The notes beneath the pieces are model-generated. The model searched no databases, was not told the DNA's origin, and saw nothing but the letters and a program-made list of their open reading frames with translations. A stretch of 64,000 nucleotides of DNA. Origin: Roseovarius albus (GTDB taxonomy: Bacteria; Pseudomonadota; Alphaproteobacteria; Rhodobacterales; Rhodobacteraceae). A program made the translations under genes and the position numbers. Positions 28,170-37,352 of this stretch are shown here, piece after piece (position 1 is the first letter of the stretch; each line of letters opens with the position of its first letter). The stretch lies in contig NZ_FWFX01000007.1 of NCBI RefSeq assembly GCF_900172335.1, positions 62,001 through 126,000 on the forward strand, written 5' to 3'.

Positions 28170-29281
28170 CCCAAGTCGTACATGTTGGTTTAGGTGATCG
28201 TGCCTATGATATCCATGTTGGTCCGGGCCTTTTGGCCCGATCCGGTGCATTGATTGCACCACTTCTGCCGCGCTCACGTGTTGCGATCATCACGGATGAA
28301 AATGTGGCGGCGCTCCACCTGGCAACTTTGCAAAAAGGTCTGTTGGCTGCGGGCATCGAATCGTCGGCTTTGACCTTGCCTGCCGGTGAAGCCACCAAAT
28401 CCTGGCCGCATTTTGAACGCGCAGTCGAGTGGCTGCTGGAACAGAAGGTTGAGCGCCGCGATGTGGTCGTTGCATTTGGCGGCGGGGTGATTGGTGATCT
28501 GGTCGGTTTTTCAGCCTCTGTATTGCGTCGAGGCGTGCGGTTCGTACAAATCCCGACCAGCTTGCTGGCACAGGTCGATAGCTCGGTCGGGGGGAAAACC
28601 GGCATCAACGCACCTCAAGGTAAAAACCTGATCGGTGCATTTCACCAACCCTCTTTGGTCTTGGCCGATACCGAAGTTCTGGGCACTTTGACACCGCGTG
28701 ATTATCTGGCGGGTTACGGCGAAGTCGTGAAATACGGCCTGTTGGGCGATTCGACTTTCTTTGAATGGCTGGAGAAAAATGGCCCGTCAGCGGCCGGGGG
28801 AGACATGACCGCTCGAATTGCGGCAGTCAAACGTTCGGTCGAGATGAAGGCCGAGATTGTGGTGCGAGACGAGACCGAGCAGGGTGACCGGGCTTTGCTC
28901 AATCTGGGGCACACATTCTGTCATGCGCTTGAGGCGGCAACGGGTTATTCTGATCGTCTTTTGCATGGCGAAGGTGTGGCTATTGGCTGCGCTTTGGCGT
29001 TTGAGTTGTCGTCACGGATGGCGCTGTGTTCACAAGAAGATCCAAGCCGTGTGCGCGCGCACCTTCGCGATATGGGCATGAAAGTGGACCTCAAGGACAT
29101 CAAGGGCGATTTGCCAGATGCCGAAGGTCTTTTGGCCCTGATGGCGCAGGATAAAAAGGTGGTGGATGGTCAGCTACGCTTTGTTCTGGCGCGCGGCATT
29201 GGTGATGCCTTTGTCAGCGCGGATGTTGATCCGACACTGGTGAAAACGATTTTGGCGGAGGCTCTTCAAGAGCGGCAATAA
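28166..29281 (+). CDS. aroB: 3-dehydroquinate synthase
   Basis: This 371-residue enzyme converts DAHP to 3-dehydroquinate, the second step of the shikimate pathway. NAD-binding residues are in GGGVIGDLVGF, metal/substrate residues in LNLGHTFCHALE and LLHGEGVAIG, and the KYG block near residue 190 fits. Full length. The ATG overlaps the aroK stop by four bases (ATGA), so kinase and synthase are made together. Confidence 0.96.
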   Translation: MTQVVHVGLGDRAYDIHVGPGLLARSGALIAPLLPRSRVAIITDENVAALHLATLQKGLLAAGIESSALTLPAGEATKSWPHFERAVEWLLEQKVERRDVVVAFGGGVIGDLVGFSASVLRRGVRFVQIPTSLLAQVDSSVGGKTGINAPQGKNLIGAFHQPSLVLADTEVLGTLTPRDYLAGYGEVVKYGLLGDSTFFEWLEKNGPSAAGGDMTARIAAVKRSVEMKAEIVVRDETEQGDRALLNLGHTFCHALEAATGYSDRLLHGEGVAIGCALAFELSSRMALCSQEDPSRVRAHLRDMGMKVDLKDIKGDLPDAEGLLALMAQDKKVVDGQLRFVLARGIGDAFVSADVDPTLVKTILAEALQERQ

Positions 29282-29493
29282 CCTAGAATATGTTAAACTC
29301 AACCGGTGGTTAATTGCCGATTTTCCATGCAAAGCCTTGCAAATTCGAGAGCTTCCCTCCATATGGAAACTGCTAACGTTATTCTATTTCGACCCACTGT
29401 CTCCCGATCTTCGGCCTTCAGTCTATCGATCCAGACCAAACGCGCCGAGTTGCCGCACTAACGCGGGCAGCACTAAACTAGGAGACTACGGAT

Positions 29494-29700
29494 ATGGCCA
29501 CTGGCACCGTAAAATGGTTCAACACAACTAAAGGCTACGGCTTCATCGCACCTGAAGGTGGCAGCAAAGATGTATTTGTACACATCTCAGCTGTTGAGCG
29601 TTCAGGCCTGACAGGTCTGGCTGACAACCAAAAAGTAACCTTCGACATCGAAGCAGGCCGTGACGGCCGCGAGTCGGCTGTTAACATCTCGGTTGACTAA
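29494..29700 (+). CDS. cold-shock protein, CspA family
   Basis: This 68-residue single-stranded nucleic acid-binding protein has the RNP1 motif KGYGFI and RNP2 motif VFVHIS of the cold-shock fold. It unwinds RNA secondary structure as an RNA chaperone. An AGGAGA site lies 9 bases upstream of the ATG. The preceding 212-base gap (29282-29493) contains no gene and is AT/GC mixed; a long untranslated leader is likely, as in many csp genes. A strong terminator follows at 29724. Which paralogue this is cannot be told from one copy. Confidence 0.95.
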   Translation: MATGTVKWFNTTKGYGFIAPEGGSKDVFVHISAVERSGLTGLADNQKVTFDIEAGRDGRESAVNISVD

Positions 29701-29723
29701 GCTTTTAAAGCTCTAAGTTAGTG

Positions 29724-29752
29724 AAACGCGGTCCAACTGGGGCCGCGTTTTT
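29724..29752 (+). terminator. Rho-independent terminator after csp
   Basis: AAACGCGG (29724-29731) pairs with CCGCGTTT (29743-29750), with inner C-G pairs and TTTTTC following. It lies between the convergent csp and arsH genes and may also stop arsH transcripts. Confidence 0.75.
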
Positions 29753-29756
29753 CGTT

Positions 29757-30473
29757 TCAGGTCGCGGCTTTCATGTTGACGCGTTTTGAAAGCTCTTCGC
29801 GGCTCTCCACCCGCTCAGAGTAGCGATCTACCAGATAATCCTTCTGCCCACGTGTAAGCAGGGTGAACTTGACCAGTTCTTCCATTACATCAACGATCCG
29901 GTTGTAAAAGGGCGATGGTTTCATGCGGCCATCGTCCTCGAATTCCAGAAAGGCCTTGGGCACAGAGGACTGATTGGGAATGGTCAGCATCCGCATCCAG
30001 CGCCCCAAAATACGCATCTGGTTCACGGCATTGAAGCTCTGCGATCCTCCGCACACCTGTGCAATGGCGAGCGTCTTGCCCTGTGTCGGGCGGATGCCAC
30101 CAATCGGGGCCAAGGGGATCCAGTCGATCTGTGACTTCATCACGCCGGTCATGGTGCCGTGCCGTTCGGGTGAGACCCAGACCATGCCTTCGGACCACAT
30201 AACCAAGTCACGCAGCTCTGCGACCTTGGGGTGATCGGCGTCCTCATCATCCGGCAGGGGCAGGCCCGAAGGGTTGAACATGCGGGTTTCAGCACCAAAA
30301 CGTTCGAGAATGCGCGCGGCTTCTTCGGCCATCAGGCGCGAATAGGACCTGTCTCGCAGGCTGCCATAGAGCAGAAGAATGCGCGGGCCGTGCAGTGAGC
30401 GCTCCTGTAGGAACAGCTTTGCGTCGTCAATGGGATGAAGGGCCTCATCATTGATGTTTGGTGTATCACTCAT
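29757..30473 (-). CDS. arsH: arsenical resistance protein ArsH
   Basis: This 238-residue NADPH-dependent FMN reductase has the flavodoxin-like FMN loop [14 protein letters not shown] at about residues 35-48 and the [18 protein letters not shown] block of ArsH. ArsH oxidises trivalent organoarsenicals to less toxic pentavalent forms. It is the last gene of the ars operon and its ATG overlaps the arsC stop by four bases. Same order as the known Sinorhizobium meliloti arsR-aqpS-arsC-arsH locus. Confidence 0.93.
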   Translation of the reverse strand: MSDTPNINDEALHPIDDAKLFLQERSLHGPRILLLYGSLRDRSYSRLMAEEAARILERFGAETRMFNPSGLPLPDDEDADHPKVAELRDLVMWSEGMVWVSPERHGTMTGVMKSQIDWIPLAPIGGIRPTQGKTLAIAQVCGGSQSFNAVNQMRILGRWMRMLTIPNQSSVPKAFLEFEDDGRMKPSPFYNRIVDVMEELVKFTLLTRGQKDYLVDRYSERVESREELSKRVNMKAAT

Positions 30474-30889
30474 ACGCGGTTGCCATCCTCGTCCAGGATC
30501 ATCTCACCGTCTTTCTTGTAAACCGGGCCCGCAGGCCAGTTTTGCAGCAGGTCGAGGATCTTCTCGCTCGGGCGGCACAGGGCCACGCCCTTGTTACTGC
30601 AGACAATCGGGCGATTGACCAGCACCGGATTTTCAACCATCGCATCAAGCAAGGCCTCATCTGACACTGACGGATCGGTCAGGCCCAGTTCTTCGGCATT
30701 GGTTTTATAGGTGCGCAAGGCACCACGCGGCGTCAGGTCAGCGGCGGCAAAAAGCCCCTGAAGCTGCTCTTTGGTCCAACCCGTGTTTAGGTATTCAACC
30801 ACGACCGGATCGTACCCTGCCTGACGGATGATATCGAGCACATTGGTTGATGTCCCGCAACCGGGATTGTGATGGATGACAATGCTCAT
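30470..30889 (-). CDS. arsC: arsenate reductase, glutaredoxin-dependent
   Basis: This 139-residue ArsC of the glutaredoxin-coupled (plasmid R773) class has catalytic Cys11 in HHNPGCGTS and the arsenate-binding arginines in [14 protein letters not shown]. It reduces arsenate to arsenite. The ATG at 30889 with AGGA 8 bases upstream is used; a longer frame begins inside the aquaporin region. It follows the aquaporin gene by four bases and overlaps arsH. Confidence 0.93.
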   Translation of the reverse strand: MSIVIHHNPGCGTSTNVLDIIRQAGYDPVVVEYLNTGWTKEQLQGLFAAADLTPRGALRTYKTNAEELGLTDPSVSDEALLDAMVENPVLVNRPIVCSNKGVALCRPSEKILDLLQNWPAGPVYKKDGEMILDEDGNRV

Positions 30890-30893
30890 GTGA

Positions 30894-31562
30894 TTAGTCC
30901 TTTTGGGTGTCTTGCAAGAGCCAGCCAAAAAACAGCGTGGCGATAACGGCGCCGATCAGTTCGGCTGTGACGAAGCCCGGCAGATCGACGGGGCGAATTC
31001 CGGCGAATGTGTCGGTGAACGAACGGGCAATAGCGACGGCGGGATTAGCAAATGACGTTGACGCCGTGAACCAATAGGCGGCTGTGATATAAAGCCCGAC
31101 CAGCATGGGAACCGCCTCGACCCGGAATTTGATCCCGGCCAAGATCGTTCCAACCAGACCGAAAGTGGCCACAACCTCTGCGAACCATTGCGGTGGCCCG
31201 GTGCGGATGGTTTGTGAGGTCTGGATCAGATCAAGGCCGAACATGCCATGCGCGACAATGCTGCCCAAAATACCGCCGATGATCTGCGCCGCGATATAAG
31301 GAACCGCCTCAGCAACGGAAATTTCGCGGCGCAGGGTAAAGGCGACGGTCACAGCAGGGTTGAAGTGTGCGCCCGAAATGGGCCCCAGCATGGTGATCAG
31401 CACCACAAGAATGGCACCTGTCGGAATGGTGTTGCCCATTAGTGATACGGCAACATCGTCACTTAGCATATCCGCCATAATACCCGAGCCGACGACAGTG
31501 CCGACAAGCATTGCAGTGCCGAGCGTCTCGGCTGCGAGGCGGCGGGGAAGGTCAAACGTCAT
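30894..31562 (-). CDS. aqpS: aquaglyceroporin AqpS, arsenite channel
   Basis: This 222-residue MIP-family membrane channel has both NPA motifs, HFNPAVTVAF and SFANPAVAIARS, and six hydrophobic segments. In S. meliloti AqpS replaces the ArsB pump and lets arsenite leave the cell down its gradient after arsenate reduction. Its position in an ars operon without arsB or acr3 supports that role here. It lies between the two arsC genes with short gaps. Confidence 0.9.
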   Translation of the reverse strand: MTFDLPRRLAAETLGTAMLVGTVVGSGIMADMLSDDVAVSLMGNTIPTGAILVVLITMLGPISGAHFNPAVTVAFTLRREISVAEAVPYIAAQIIGGILGSIVAHGMFGLDLIQTSQTIRTGPPQWFAEVVATFGLVGTILAGIKFRVEAVPMLVGLYITAAYWFTASTSFANPAVAIARSFTDTFAGIRPVDLPGFVTAELIGAVIATLFFGWLLQDTQKD

Positions 31563-31567
31563 AGATT

Positions 31568-32065
31568 TCAGTCCTTTGTCTGGCCAATTTCGTTTAGTTT
31601 TTCTTGCAAAGAGAGCTTGCTCAGTTCTGCCAATGGCAGATTCACAAACACAGAAATACGGTTGCGCAGCATGCGATAGGTGTCGGCAAAGGCGAGTGCG
31701 ATTTCGGCGTCACTTCCCTCGACTGCCGCTGGATCAGGTAATCCCCAGTGGGCCGATGCAGGGTGGCCGGGCCAAATCGGACAGGTTTCATTCGCGGCAT
31801 TGTCACAGACGGTGAAGATGAAATCCATCTGTGGTGCATCAGGGCCAGAAAACTCATCCCAGTTTTTAGAACGCAATCCCGAAGTGTCGTGGTTCAGGTT
31901 TTCAAGCAATTGGATTGCGTAAGGATTTGGCTCCCCGGCTGGGTTGGATCCTGCGGAATAGCCTTTGAACCGGCCCATGCTTTCGCGGTCGATGATGGCC
32001 TCGGCGAGAATGGACCGAGCGGAATTGCCCGTGCATAGAAAGAGCACATTGAGAGGATCAGACAT
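31568..32065 (-). CDS. arsC: arsenate reductase, thioredoxin-type (LMW phosphatase fold)
   Basis: This 165-residue ArsC of the low-molecular-weight phosphatase fold has the P-loop CTGNSARS at residues 11-18 and the acid Asp-Pro pair GLPDPAA. It reduces arsenate with thioredoxin. It sits right after arsR, so the operon encodes two unrelated arsenate reductases. Length fits the family. Confidence 0.9.
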   Translation of the reverse strand: MSDPLNVLFLCTGNSARSILAEAIIDRESMGRFKGYSAGSNPAGEPNPYAIQLLENLNHDTSGLRSKNWDEFSGPDAPQMDFIFTVCDNAANETCPIWPGHPASAHWGLPDPAAVEGSDAEIALAFADTYRMLRNRISVFVNLPLAELSKLSLQEKLNEIGQTKD

Positions 32066-32092
32066 CTGAGGTTCCTTGTCAGAATTAAAGTG

Positions 32093-32425
32093 TCAGCAGT
32101 TGCAGGCGATCTCATCGATCAAGGGTTTGCATTGTTCCGGCCGTCCGCCGCAGCAATCCTCCATCAGGAAAGCGAGCAGACCGCGCATGCCGTCCATATT
32201 GGCGAAGTAGCGAACCATTCTGCCTTCGCGAGTGTTGCGCAAAAGGCCGGCCTGCGTCAGCACGGCCAGATTGGCGGACATGGTGTTTTGTTTGACGGTG
32301 AGCGCTTCACCTATTTCTCCAGCCAGCATGCCATCTGCGCCTGCTTTGACCAGAAGTCGAAACACGTCCAGCCGAGTTGATTGTGAGAGGGCCGCAAGGG
32401 CGAGGAGGGCGTTTGACTTATCCAT
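32093..32425 (-). CDS. arsR: ArsR family arsenical-responsive repressor
   Basis: This 110-residue winged-helix repressor has the HTH MLAGEIGEALTVKQNTMSANLAVLTQAGLL. The arsenite sensor is at the C-terminus: Cys91, Cys92 and Cys99, in the style of Acidithiobacillus-type ArsR (CC...C), plus Cys108 and Cys110. No ribosome site precedes the ATG and the operator covers the start, so the mRNA may be leaderless. It heads the ars operon. Confidence 0.93.
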   Translation of the reverse strand: MDKSNALLALAALSQSTRLDVFRLLVKAGADGMLAGEIGEALTVKQNTMSANLAVLTQAGLLRNTREGRMVRYFANMDGMRGLLAFLMEDCCGGRPEQCKPLIDEIACNC

Positions 32426-32447
32426 ATATCATGAATTATTGATATAT
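32424..32447. promoter_or_regulatory. ArsR operator overlapping the arsR start codon
   Basis: ATATATC and GATATAT form a perfect 7-bp inverted repeat with a 10-base spacer. The right end covers the arsR ATG (32425). AT-rich dyads of this kind are typical ArsR targets. Confidence 0.6.
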
Positions 32448-32503
32448 CAGCATGCGTCAATCCGAAAAACGCTGTGTCATATAAAATTCACGAAGCTGAA
32501 TCG

Positions 32504-32533
32504 AACTGCGGGATGGATTTTCATCCCGCAGTT
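32504..32533 (-). terminator. Strong hairpin after tyrS
   Basis: AACTGCGGGATG (32504-32515) and CATCCCGCAGTT (32522-32533) form a perfect 12-bp stem with a 6-nt loop, 9 bases after the tyrS stop. There is no clear U-tract on the minus strand. Confidence 0.6.
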
Positions 32534-32542
32534 TCAAAAATG

Positions 32543-33793
32543 TTAGCCGAGTTTAACGAGTGCATGGCGTTTTTTGCCTGCGCTGAGCTTGATCGGGGAA
32601 GCCAGCGCCGATGCATCCAGCATTAGCCCGGCGTCGGTCAATGGTTCGTCATCTAGCTTGGCGCCATTTTCGTTGATCAGGCGTTTGGCCTCTTTGCCGG
32701 ACTTCACCAGACCGGATTTGACGATCAACTGAACGATGGAAATGCCGTCGCCAAGTTCATCAGCGCTCAACTCGTACGTTGGAAGGTCGTCGCCGACGCC
32801 ACCTTTTTCGAACACTTCGTGTGCTGTCGCTTCAGCCGCCTTCGCCGCATCAGCACCGTGCAACAGTGCCGTAACCTCGTTGGCCAGAATGATTTTGGCA
32901 GCGTTAATTTCCGATCCTGCGAGTGCCGCTAAACGATCACATTCATCCACGGGCAGTTCGGTGAAAATCTTCAGGAATCGACCGACGTCTGCATCGGTTG
33001 TGTTCCTCCAAAACTGCCAAAATTCGTAGGGCGAGAGCATGTCTCCGTTCAACCAGATTGCACCACCCTGAGATTTACCCATTTTGCGCCCGTCGCTGGT
33101 CGTGAGTAGAGGGGTCGTGAGGCCATAAATCTCGTGGTCCAGAACACGACGCGTTAGATCGATTCCGTTGACAATATTGCCCCATTGATCGCTGCCGCCC
33201 ATTTGGAGCACACAGCCGTAGCGGCGGTTTAGTTCCAAAAAGTCATAGGCCTGCAGAATCATATAGTTGAACTCGAGGAAGGACAGGGATTGCTCCCGGT
33301 CCAGTCGTGATTTGACCGATTCAAAGGACAGCATCCGGTTGACCGAAAAGTGCCGCCCGATGTCGCGCAGAAATTCGAGATAGTTCAGCCCATCCAGCCA
33401 TTCAGCATTGTTGAGCATCAAGGCGCCGTTTTCGGCATCGTCATACGACAAGTACTTTGCAAAGACCTGCTTCATTCCGTCGATATTGGCGTCGATTTGT
33501 TCAGGCCCTAGCAACGGGCGTTCGTCTGATCTGAAGGAGGGGTCCCCTACCTTCGTTGTTCCGCCGCCCATCAACGTAATCGGCTTGTGACCTGTCTTTT
33601 GCAACCAACGCAGCACCATGATGTTCATCAAATGGCCAACGTGCAAAGACTGGGCCGTCGCATCGTACCCGATATAAGCTGTTTGCACCCCACTGGTCAG
33701 CGCCTCATCAAGGCCCTGATAATCGGTGCAGTCGGCCAGAAAGCCGCGTTCAATCATGACGGTCATGAAATCCGATTTGGGGTGGTAGGTCAT
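32543..33793 (-). CDS. tyrS: tyrosyl-tRNA synthetase
   Basis: This 416-residue class I synthetase charges tRNA-Tyr. The HIGH motif is SLHVGHLMN, the KMSKS loop is [10 protein letters not shown], and the C-terminal S4 RNA-binding domain carries [16 protein letters not shown]. Full length. It diverges from anmK across a 63-bp gap that must hold both promoters. Confidence 0.95.
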   Translation of the reverse strand: MTYHPKSDFMTVMIERGFLADCTDYQGLDEALTSGVQTAYIGYDATAQSLHVGHLMNIMVLRWLQKTGHKPITLMGGGTTKVGDPSFRSDERPLLGPEQIDANIDGMKQVFAKYLSYDDAENGALMLNNAEWLDGLNYLEFLRDIGRHFSVNRMLSFESVKSRLDREQSLSFLEFNYMILQAYDFLELNRRYGCVLQMGGSDQWGNIVNGIDLTRRVLDHEIYGLTTPLLTTSDGRKMGKSQGGAIWLNGDMLSPYEFWQFWRNTTDADVGRFLKIFTELPVDECDRLAALAGSEINAAKIILANEVTALLHGADAAKAAEATAHEVFEKGGVGDDLPTYELSADELGDGISIVQLIVKSGLVKSGKEAKRLINENGAKLDDEPLTDAGLMLDASALASPIKLSAGKKRHALVKLG

Positions 33794-33856
33794 TATGCTT
33801 GTCCCAGTGTTGATTGCGGGGCATGTATAGGCAGGGTTTTGGCAAAGGAAAAGACC

Positions 33857-34966
33857 ATGATGAAGGCTGGACCGATTTGGGCGCTGGGCGCGATGTCGGG
33901 GACATCATTGGATGGTGTCGATGCGGCGATGGTTCAGACCGACGGCGAAAAAATCTATGCCTTTGGCGATAGCGGCTATCGCGCCTATTCCGAGGCCGAA
34001 CAATTGGTCCTGCGATCAGCCCTGGGAAAGTGGCACGATGATGATTGTTCCGAAGCTTTGCAGGTGATCCAACAGGCGCACGCCGGTCATCTGAGCTCCT
34101 TTGGGGATGCAGATCTGGTGGGTTTTCATGGCCAGACCCTGGCGCATGATCCGCATGGCCGGGGGACACATCAGATTGGCGATGGAGCGGCTTTGGCCAA
34201 TGACCTGGCCTGTCCCGTGGTTTGGGATTTCCGGACTGCAGATGTACAGCTTGGCGGGGAAGGCGCACCATTGGCACCGTTCTATCACTTTGCCTGCGCC
34301 AAATGGATCGGGGCGGAGAGGCCTATTGCGTTTTTGAACCTTGGCGGTGTTGGCAACCTGACGTGGATTGATCCGCAACAGGGCAAACCCGACGATCCGG
34401 GGGCGCTGTTGGCCTTTGATACTGGCCCGGCGAATGCGCCGATCAACGACATGATGATGCAACGACTGGGTCGCGCTTACGATCAGGATGGCGCTTTGGC
34501 AACGCAGGGCGGTGTGGCGGTAGACGCGGTTGAGCAATTCCTGATGCACCCGTATTTCGACCGTCCGGCCCCGAAATCATTGGACCGGGATGAATTCGTT
34601 GACGTTTTGGAACTGGTGGCCGGGTTGTCCGACGCAGATGCTGCGGCAACCTTGACCATGATGAGCGCAGCTGCGGTGGCGCGGGGTTTAAAACGCTGCC
34701 CCTCTACGCCCGGGCGTGTGCTGGTAACGGGCGGCGGCCGCAAAAACCCTGTCATGATGCACATGTTGAATGGTGTGTTGGACACGCAAGTCGACCCGGT
34801 CGAGGCCGTTGGTCTTGATGGCGACATGTTGGAAGCACAGGCCTTTGCTCATCTGGCCGTCCGGGTGCAACGGGGCCTGCCCACTTCGGGGCCGGGCACA
34901 ACAGGCGTGCGCGCGGCCGTGTCTGGCGGTACGATCAGCAAGCCAGCGGGGAAGGGAGCAAACTGA
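33857..34966 (+). CDS. anmK: anhydro-N-acetylmuramic acid kinase
   Basis: This 369-residue kinase recycles peptidoglycan by phosphorylating and opening 1,6-anhydro-MurNAc to MurNAc-6-phosphate. The phosphate loop is [12 protein letters not shown] near the N-terminus, with the conserved GGVGN and GGGRKN blocks later. The ATG at 33857 has AAAGGAA 6 bases upstream. Its TGA overlaps the next gene's ATG (TGATG), so the racemase-like and PLP enzyme genes are translated with it, an unusual partnership discussed in the findings. Confidence 0.93.
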   Translation: MMKAGPIWALGAMSGTSLDGVDAAMVQTDGEKIYAFGDSGYRAYSEAEQLVLRSALGKWHDDDCSEALQVIQQAHAGHLSSFGDADLVGFHGQTLAHDPHGRGTHQIGDGAALANDLACPVVWDFRTADVQLGGEGAPLAPFYHFACAKWIGAERPIAFLNLGGVGNLTWIDPQQGKPDDPGALLAFDTGPANAPINDMMMQRLGRAYDQDGALATQGGVAVDAVEQFLMHPYFDRPAPKSLDRDEFVDVLELVAGLSDADAAATLTMMSAAAVARGLKRCPSTPGRVLVTGGGRKNPVMMHMLNGVLDTQVDPVEAVGLDGDMLEAQAFAHLAVRVQRGLPTSGPGTTGVRAAVSGGTISKPAGKGAN

Positions 34967-35697
34967 TGGACTATCAACTGGATGACGGGGCCGCAGGGGG
35001 ACAAAAGCTGGGGGCCATCGTACTCAGCACGGATGAGACGCTTGAATTTGAAGCGCGTCAGGTGTTGGAAGGGCAGGGTATCAACCTGCTGCATGCACGT
35101 ATTCCTGCCATGGCAGATGTGACACCTGAGAAGTTGACAACCATGGCGGAGGGGATGACCGGCACGGCGTCGCTGTTGCCTGACGGTATGAAGGCGATTG
35201 CCTATGCTTGCACGTCGGGTGCCACAGTGATTGGCCCAAAGGAAGTTGAACGTCTGGTCCAGCAGGCGCATCCTGATGTGCCTGTGACCAATCCGATGAC
35301 GGCAGTGATCGAAGCACTTCGGGCTGTTGGAGCCACACGCATCGCCTTGGTGACCCCTTATGTGCCCAGCGTCACCGCCCCGATGCGTGCCTATTTGGCC
35401 GAGCATGGGATCGAGACGGTGAGCGAAGAAAGCTTTGGCGAAAGCGAAGATTCCACAGTTGCGCGGATTGCCGAGTGCAGCACTCAAACGGCAATGCTGA
35501 AAGCCGCGCAAACTGAGGGTGTGCAAGCAGTCTTTGCCAGTTGTACCAACTTACGTTCCTTTGGAGTGATCGAAGAGGTCGAAGCAGAGTTGAACCTCCC
35601 CGTGATCAGCTCAAACTCCGCTTTGGTCTGGCATTTGCTGAAGCTTGCTGGAATTGATGCCAAAGACTGGGGGCCCGGGCGGCTGTATGCGCTGTGA
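34966..35697 (+). CDS. Asp/Glu racemase-family protein (maleate isomerase-like)
   Basis: This 243-residue protein has the fold and two-cysteine layout of the Asp/Glu racemase, maleate isomerase and arylmalonate decarboxylase superfamily: Cys82 in YACTSGA and Cys193 in ASCTNLR. Both cysteines present favours a two-base isomerase or racemase, but the substrate is unknown. It overlaps anmK at its start and the PLP gene at its stop (GTGA), so it is the middle gene of a three-gene coupled operon. Confidence 0.82.
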   Translation: MDYQLDDGAAGGQKLGAIVLSTDETLEFEARQVLEGQGINLLHARIPAMADVTPEKLTTMAEGMTGTASLLPDGMKAIAYACTSGATVIGPKEVERLVQQAHPDVPVTNPMTAVIEALRAVGATRIALVTPYVPSVTAPMRAYLAEHGIETVSEESFGESEDSTVARIAECSTQTAMLKAAQTEGVQAVFASCTNLRSFGVIEEVEAELNLPVISSNSALVWHLLKLAGIDAKDWGPGRLYAL

Positions 35698-36836
35698 GTA
35701 AACCGCCTTTGAAACCAGAAACCATCGCGGCACAGGCGGCAGGGGCAGTCGACCCTGCCGGGGCTGGCGTAGTACCGGGCATCCAACCCGCGACCACGTT
35801 TTTGCGAGGTGCGGATAATGCTCTGCTGAAAGCTGACAAGATATATGGCCGGGATGACAATGATACCGTGCGTCACGCTGAAGAGGTGCTGCGACAGTTG
35901 GAAGGTGCGGCAGGCACATTGCTTTTCCCGTCGGGCATGGCGGCGGTGGTCGCTTTGTTTCGTACCGTTCCCAATGGCGGGCGTATTGTCATGCAAACCG
36001 GGATCTACTGGGGCGTGACAAAATGGGCGCAGGATTTTTGTGCGCGCCGGGAGATCACTTTGGATCAGGTCGATTGTTCTGATCTTGCGGCTTTGCAGAC
36101 AGCTTGTGAAGGCCCAGCCAATTTGGTTTGGATCGAAGTACCATCAAACCCATGGCTGAAGATCACGGATATCTCTGCTGCTGCAAATCTGGCGCATCGC
36201 ACAGGTGCGATTTTGGCCGTGGATGGCACAGCAGCCCCGCCGGGCATGACCAATGCGCTGGAACTGGGCGCAGACATCGTAATGCACTCCGCAACCAAGG
36301 CCATCAACGGCCATACAGATGTGTTGGCCGGGGTGCTTTCGTGCGCTGACGTGGAAAGCGCAACATGGCAGGCCATCGCCTTGGACCGTCATGACGCCGG
36401 GGCCATTATCGGGCCGTTTGAGGCGTGGCTGTTGATGCGCGGCATGCGGACCTTGCCATTGCGACTGGAGCGCATGAGCCAGAATGCGCAGGCCATTGCG
36501 GAATTTCTGACGACACATGAAAACGTAGAGGCGGTATGGTATCCGGGTCTGCCTGACCATCCGGGTCACGACATCGCCAGACGCCAGATGCTGGGTGGAT
36601 TTGGCTATCTGCTGTCAGCCATTGTCAAAGGCGGCGAACCTGCCGCACTGGCCGCCATTGGACGATTGAACCTGTTTCATCGTGCCACGTCATTGGGTGG
36701 GGTCGAAAGCCTTGTAGAACATCGCCACTCGATCGAGCCGCATTCTGGTATTCCACCGGGCCTACTGCGCCTGTCGATTGGGATCGAGCATGTGGATGAT
36801 CTGATCGCGGACCTGCAGCAAGCCTTGGAAGGTTAA
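35694..36836 (+). CDS. Cys/Met metabolism PLP-dependent enzyme (cystathionine gamma-synthase-like)
   Basis: This 380-residue enzyme belongs to the gamma-family of fold type I PLP enzymes (cystathionine beta/gamma-lyases, methionine gamma-lyase). The PLP lysine is Lys202 in HSATKAINGHTD, Asp177 binds the pyridine nitrogen, and Tyr51/Arg53 (IYGRDDND) correspond to the family's active-site pair. The exact reaction is unknown. It starts with GTG at 35694, overlapping the racemase stop by 4 bases. Confidence 0.85.
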   Translation: MSKPPLKPETIAAQAAGAVDPAGAGVVPGIQPATTFLRGADNALLKADKIYGRDDNDTVRHAEEVLRQLEGAAGTLLFPSGMAAVVALFRTVPNGGRIVMQTGIYWGVTKWAQDFCARREITLDQVDCSDLAALQTACEGPANLVWIEVPSNPWLKITDISAAANLAHRTGAILAVDGTAAPPGMTNALELGADIVMHSATKAINGHTDVLAGVLSCADVESATWQAIALDRHDAGAIIGPFEAWLLMRGMRTLPLRLERMSQNAQAIAEFLTTHENVEAVWYPGLPDHPGHDIARRQMLGGFGYLLSAIVKGGEPAALAAIGRLNLFHRATSLGGVESLVEHRHSIEPHSGIPPGLLRLSIGIEHVDDLIADLQQALEG

Positions 36837-36841
36837 ATCGT

Positions 36842-37291
36842 TCATCGCTTTGCAGCAAAGAATTCCTTGAGCAGGGCCTCGCATTCGGCTGCGGACAATC
36901 CGTCATATATTTCTGGTGCATGATGACATTGCGGATGGCTGAATACCCGCGCGCCATGGGTGACGCCGCCCGACTTTGGATCAGAAGCGCCAAAATACAA
37001 CCGATTGATCCGCGCGTTCGAGATGGCCGCCGCACACATCGGGCAAGGCTCCAACGTGACATAGAGGTCGTAGCCGGTCAGCCGCTCTTGCCCTAACGTG
37101 TGGCAGGCCTCACGGATCGCCAATATTTCGGCGTGTGCTGTCGGATCGTTCAACTCGCGGGTGCGATTGCCCGCCTGGGCGATAATCCGCCCCTCTGCAC
37201 TGGTAATCACAGCCCCCACAGGCACTTCACCTCGCTTTGCGGCGGCACGGGCCTCACTCAAGGCCGTCTGCATATGGCTGTTAAAACGCAT
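36842..37291 (-). CDS. tadA: tRNA adenosine(34) deaminase
   Basis: This protein of about 149 residues converts adenosine to inosine at the wobble base of tRNA-Arg (ACG). The zinc deaminase motifs HAEILAIREA and PCPMCAAAIS are present. The ATG at 37291 is chosen; an ATG at 37312 is also possible and would add seven residues. The stop is five bases from the convergent PLP gene. It diverges from the pseudouridine synthase gene. Confidence 0.93.
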   Translation of the reverse strand: MRFNSHMQTALSEARAAAKRGEVPVGAVITSAEGRIIAQAGNRTRELNDPTAHAEILAIREACHTLGQERLTGYDLYVTLEPCPMCAAAISNARINRLYFGASDPKSGGVTHGARVFSHPQCHHAPEIYDGLSAAECEALLKEFFAAKR

Positions 37292-37352
37292 GGGACGTGA
37301 TTGCCCTGTCATCAGGTCTTTCGCAAGAGAAGATGATAGGGTAAGCGGGGCC

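Noticed and set aside
34849..35526. 225-codon frame antisense to anmK and the racemase-like gene
   Set aside because: Covers two real genes and is rich in Cys/His/Arg as expected of a shadow.
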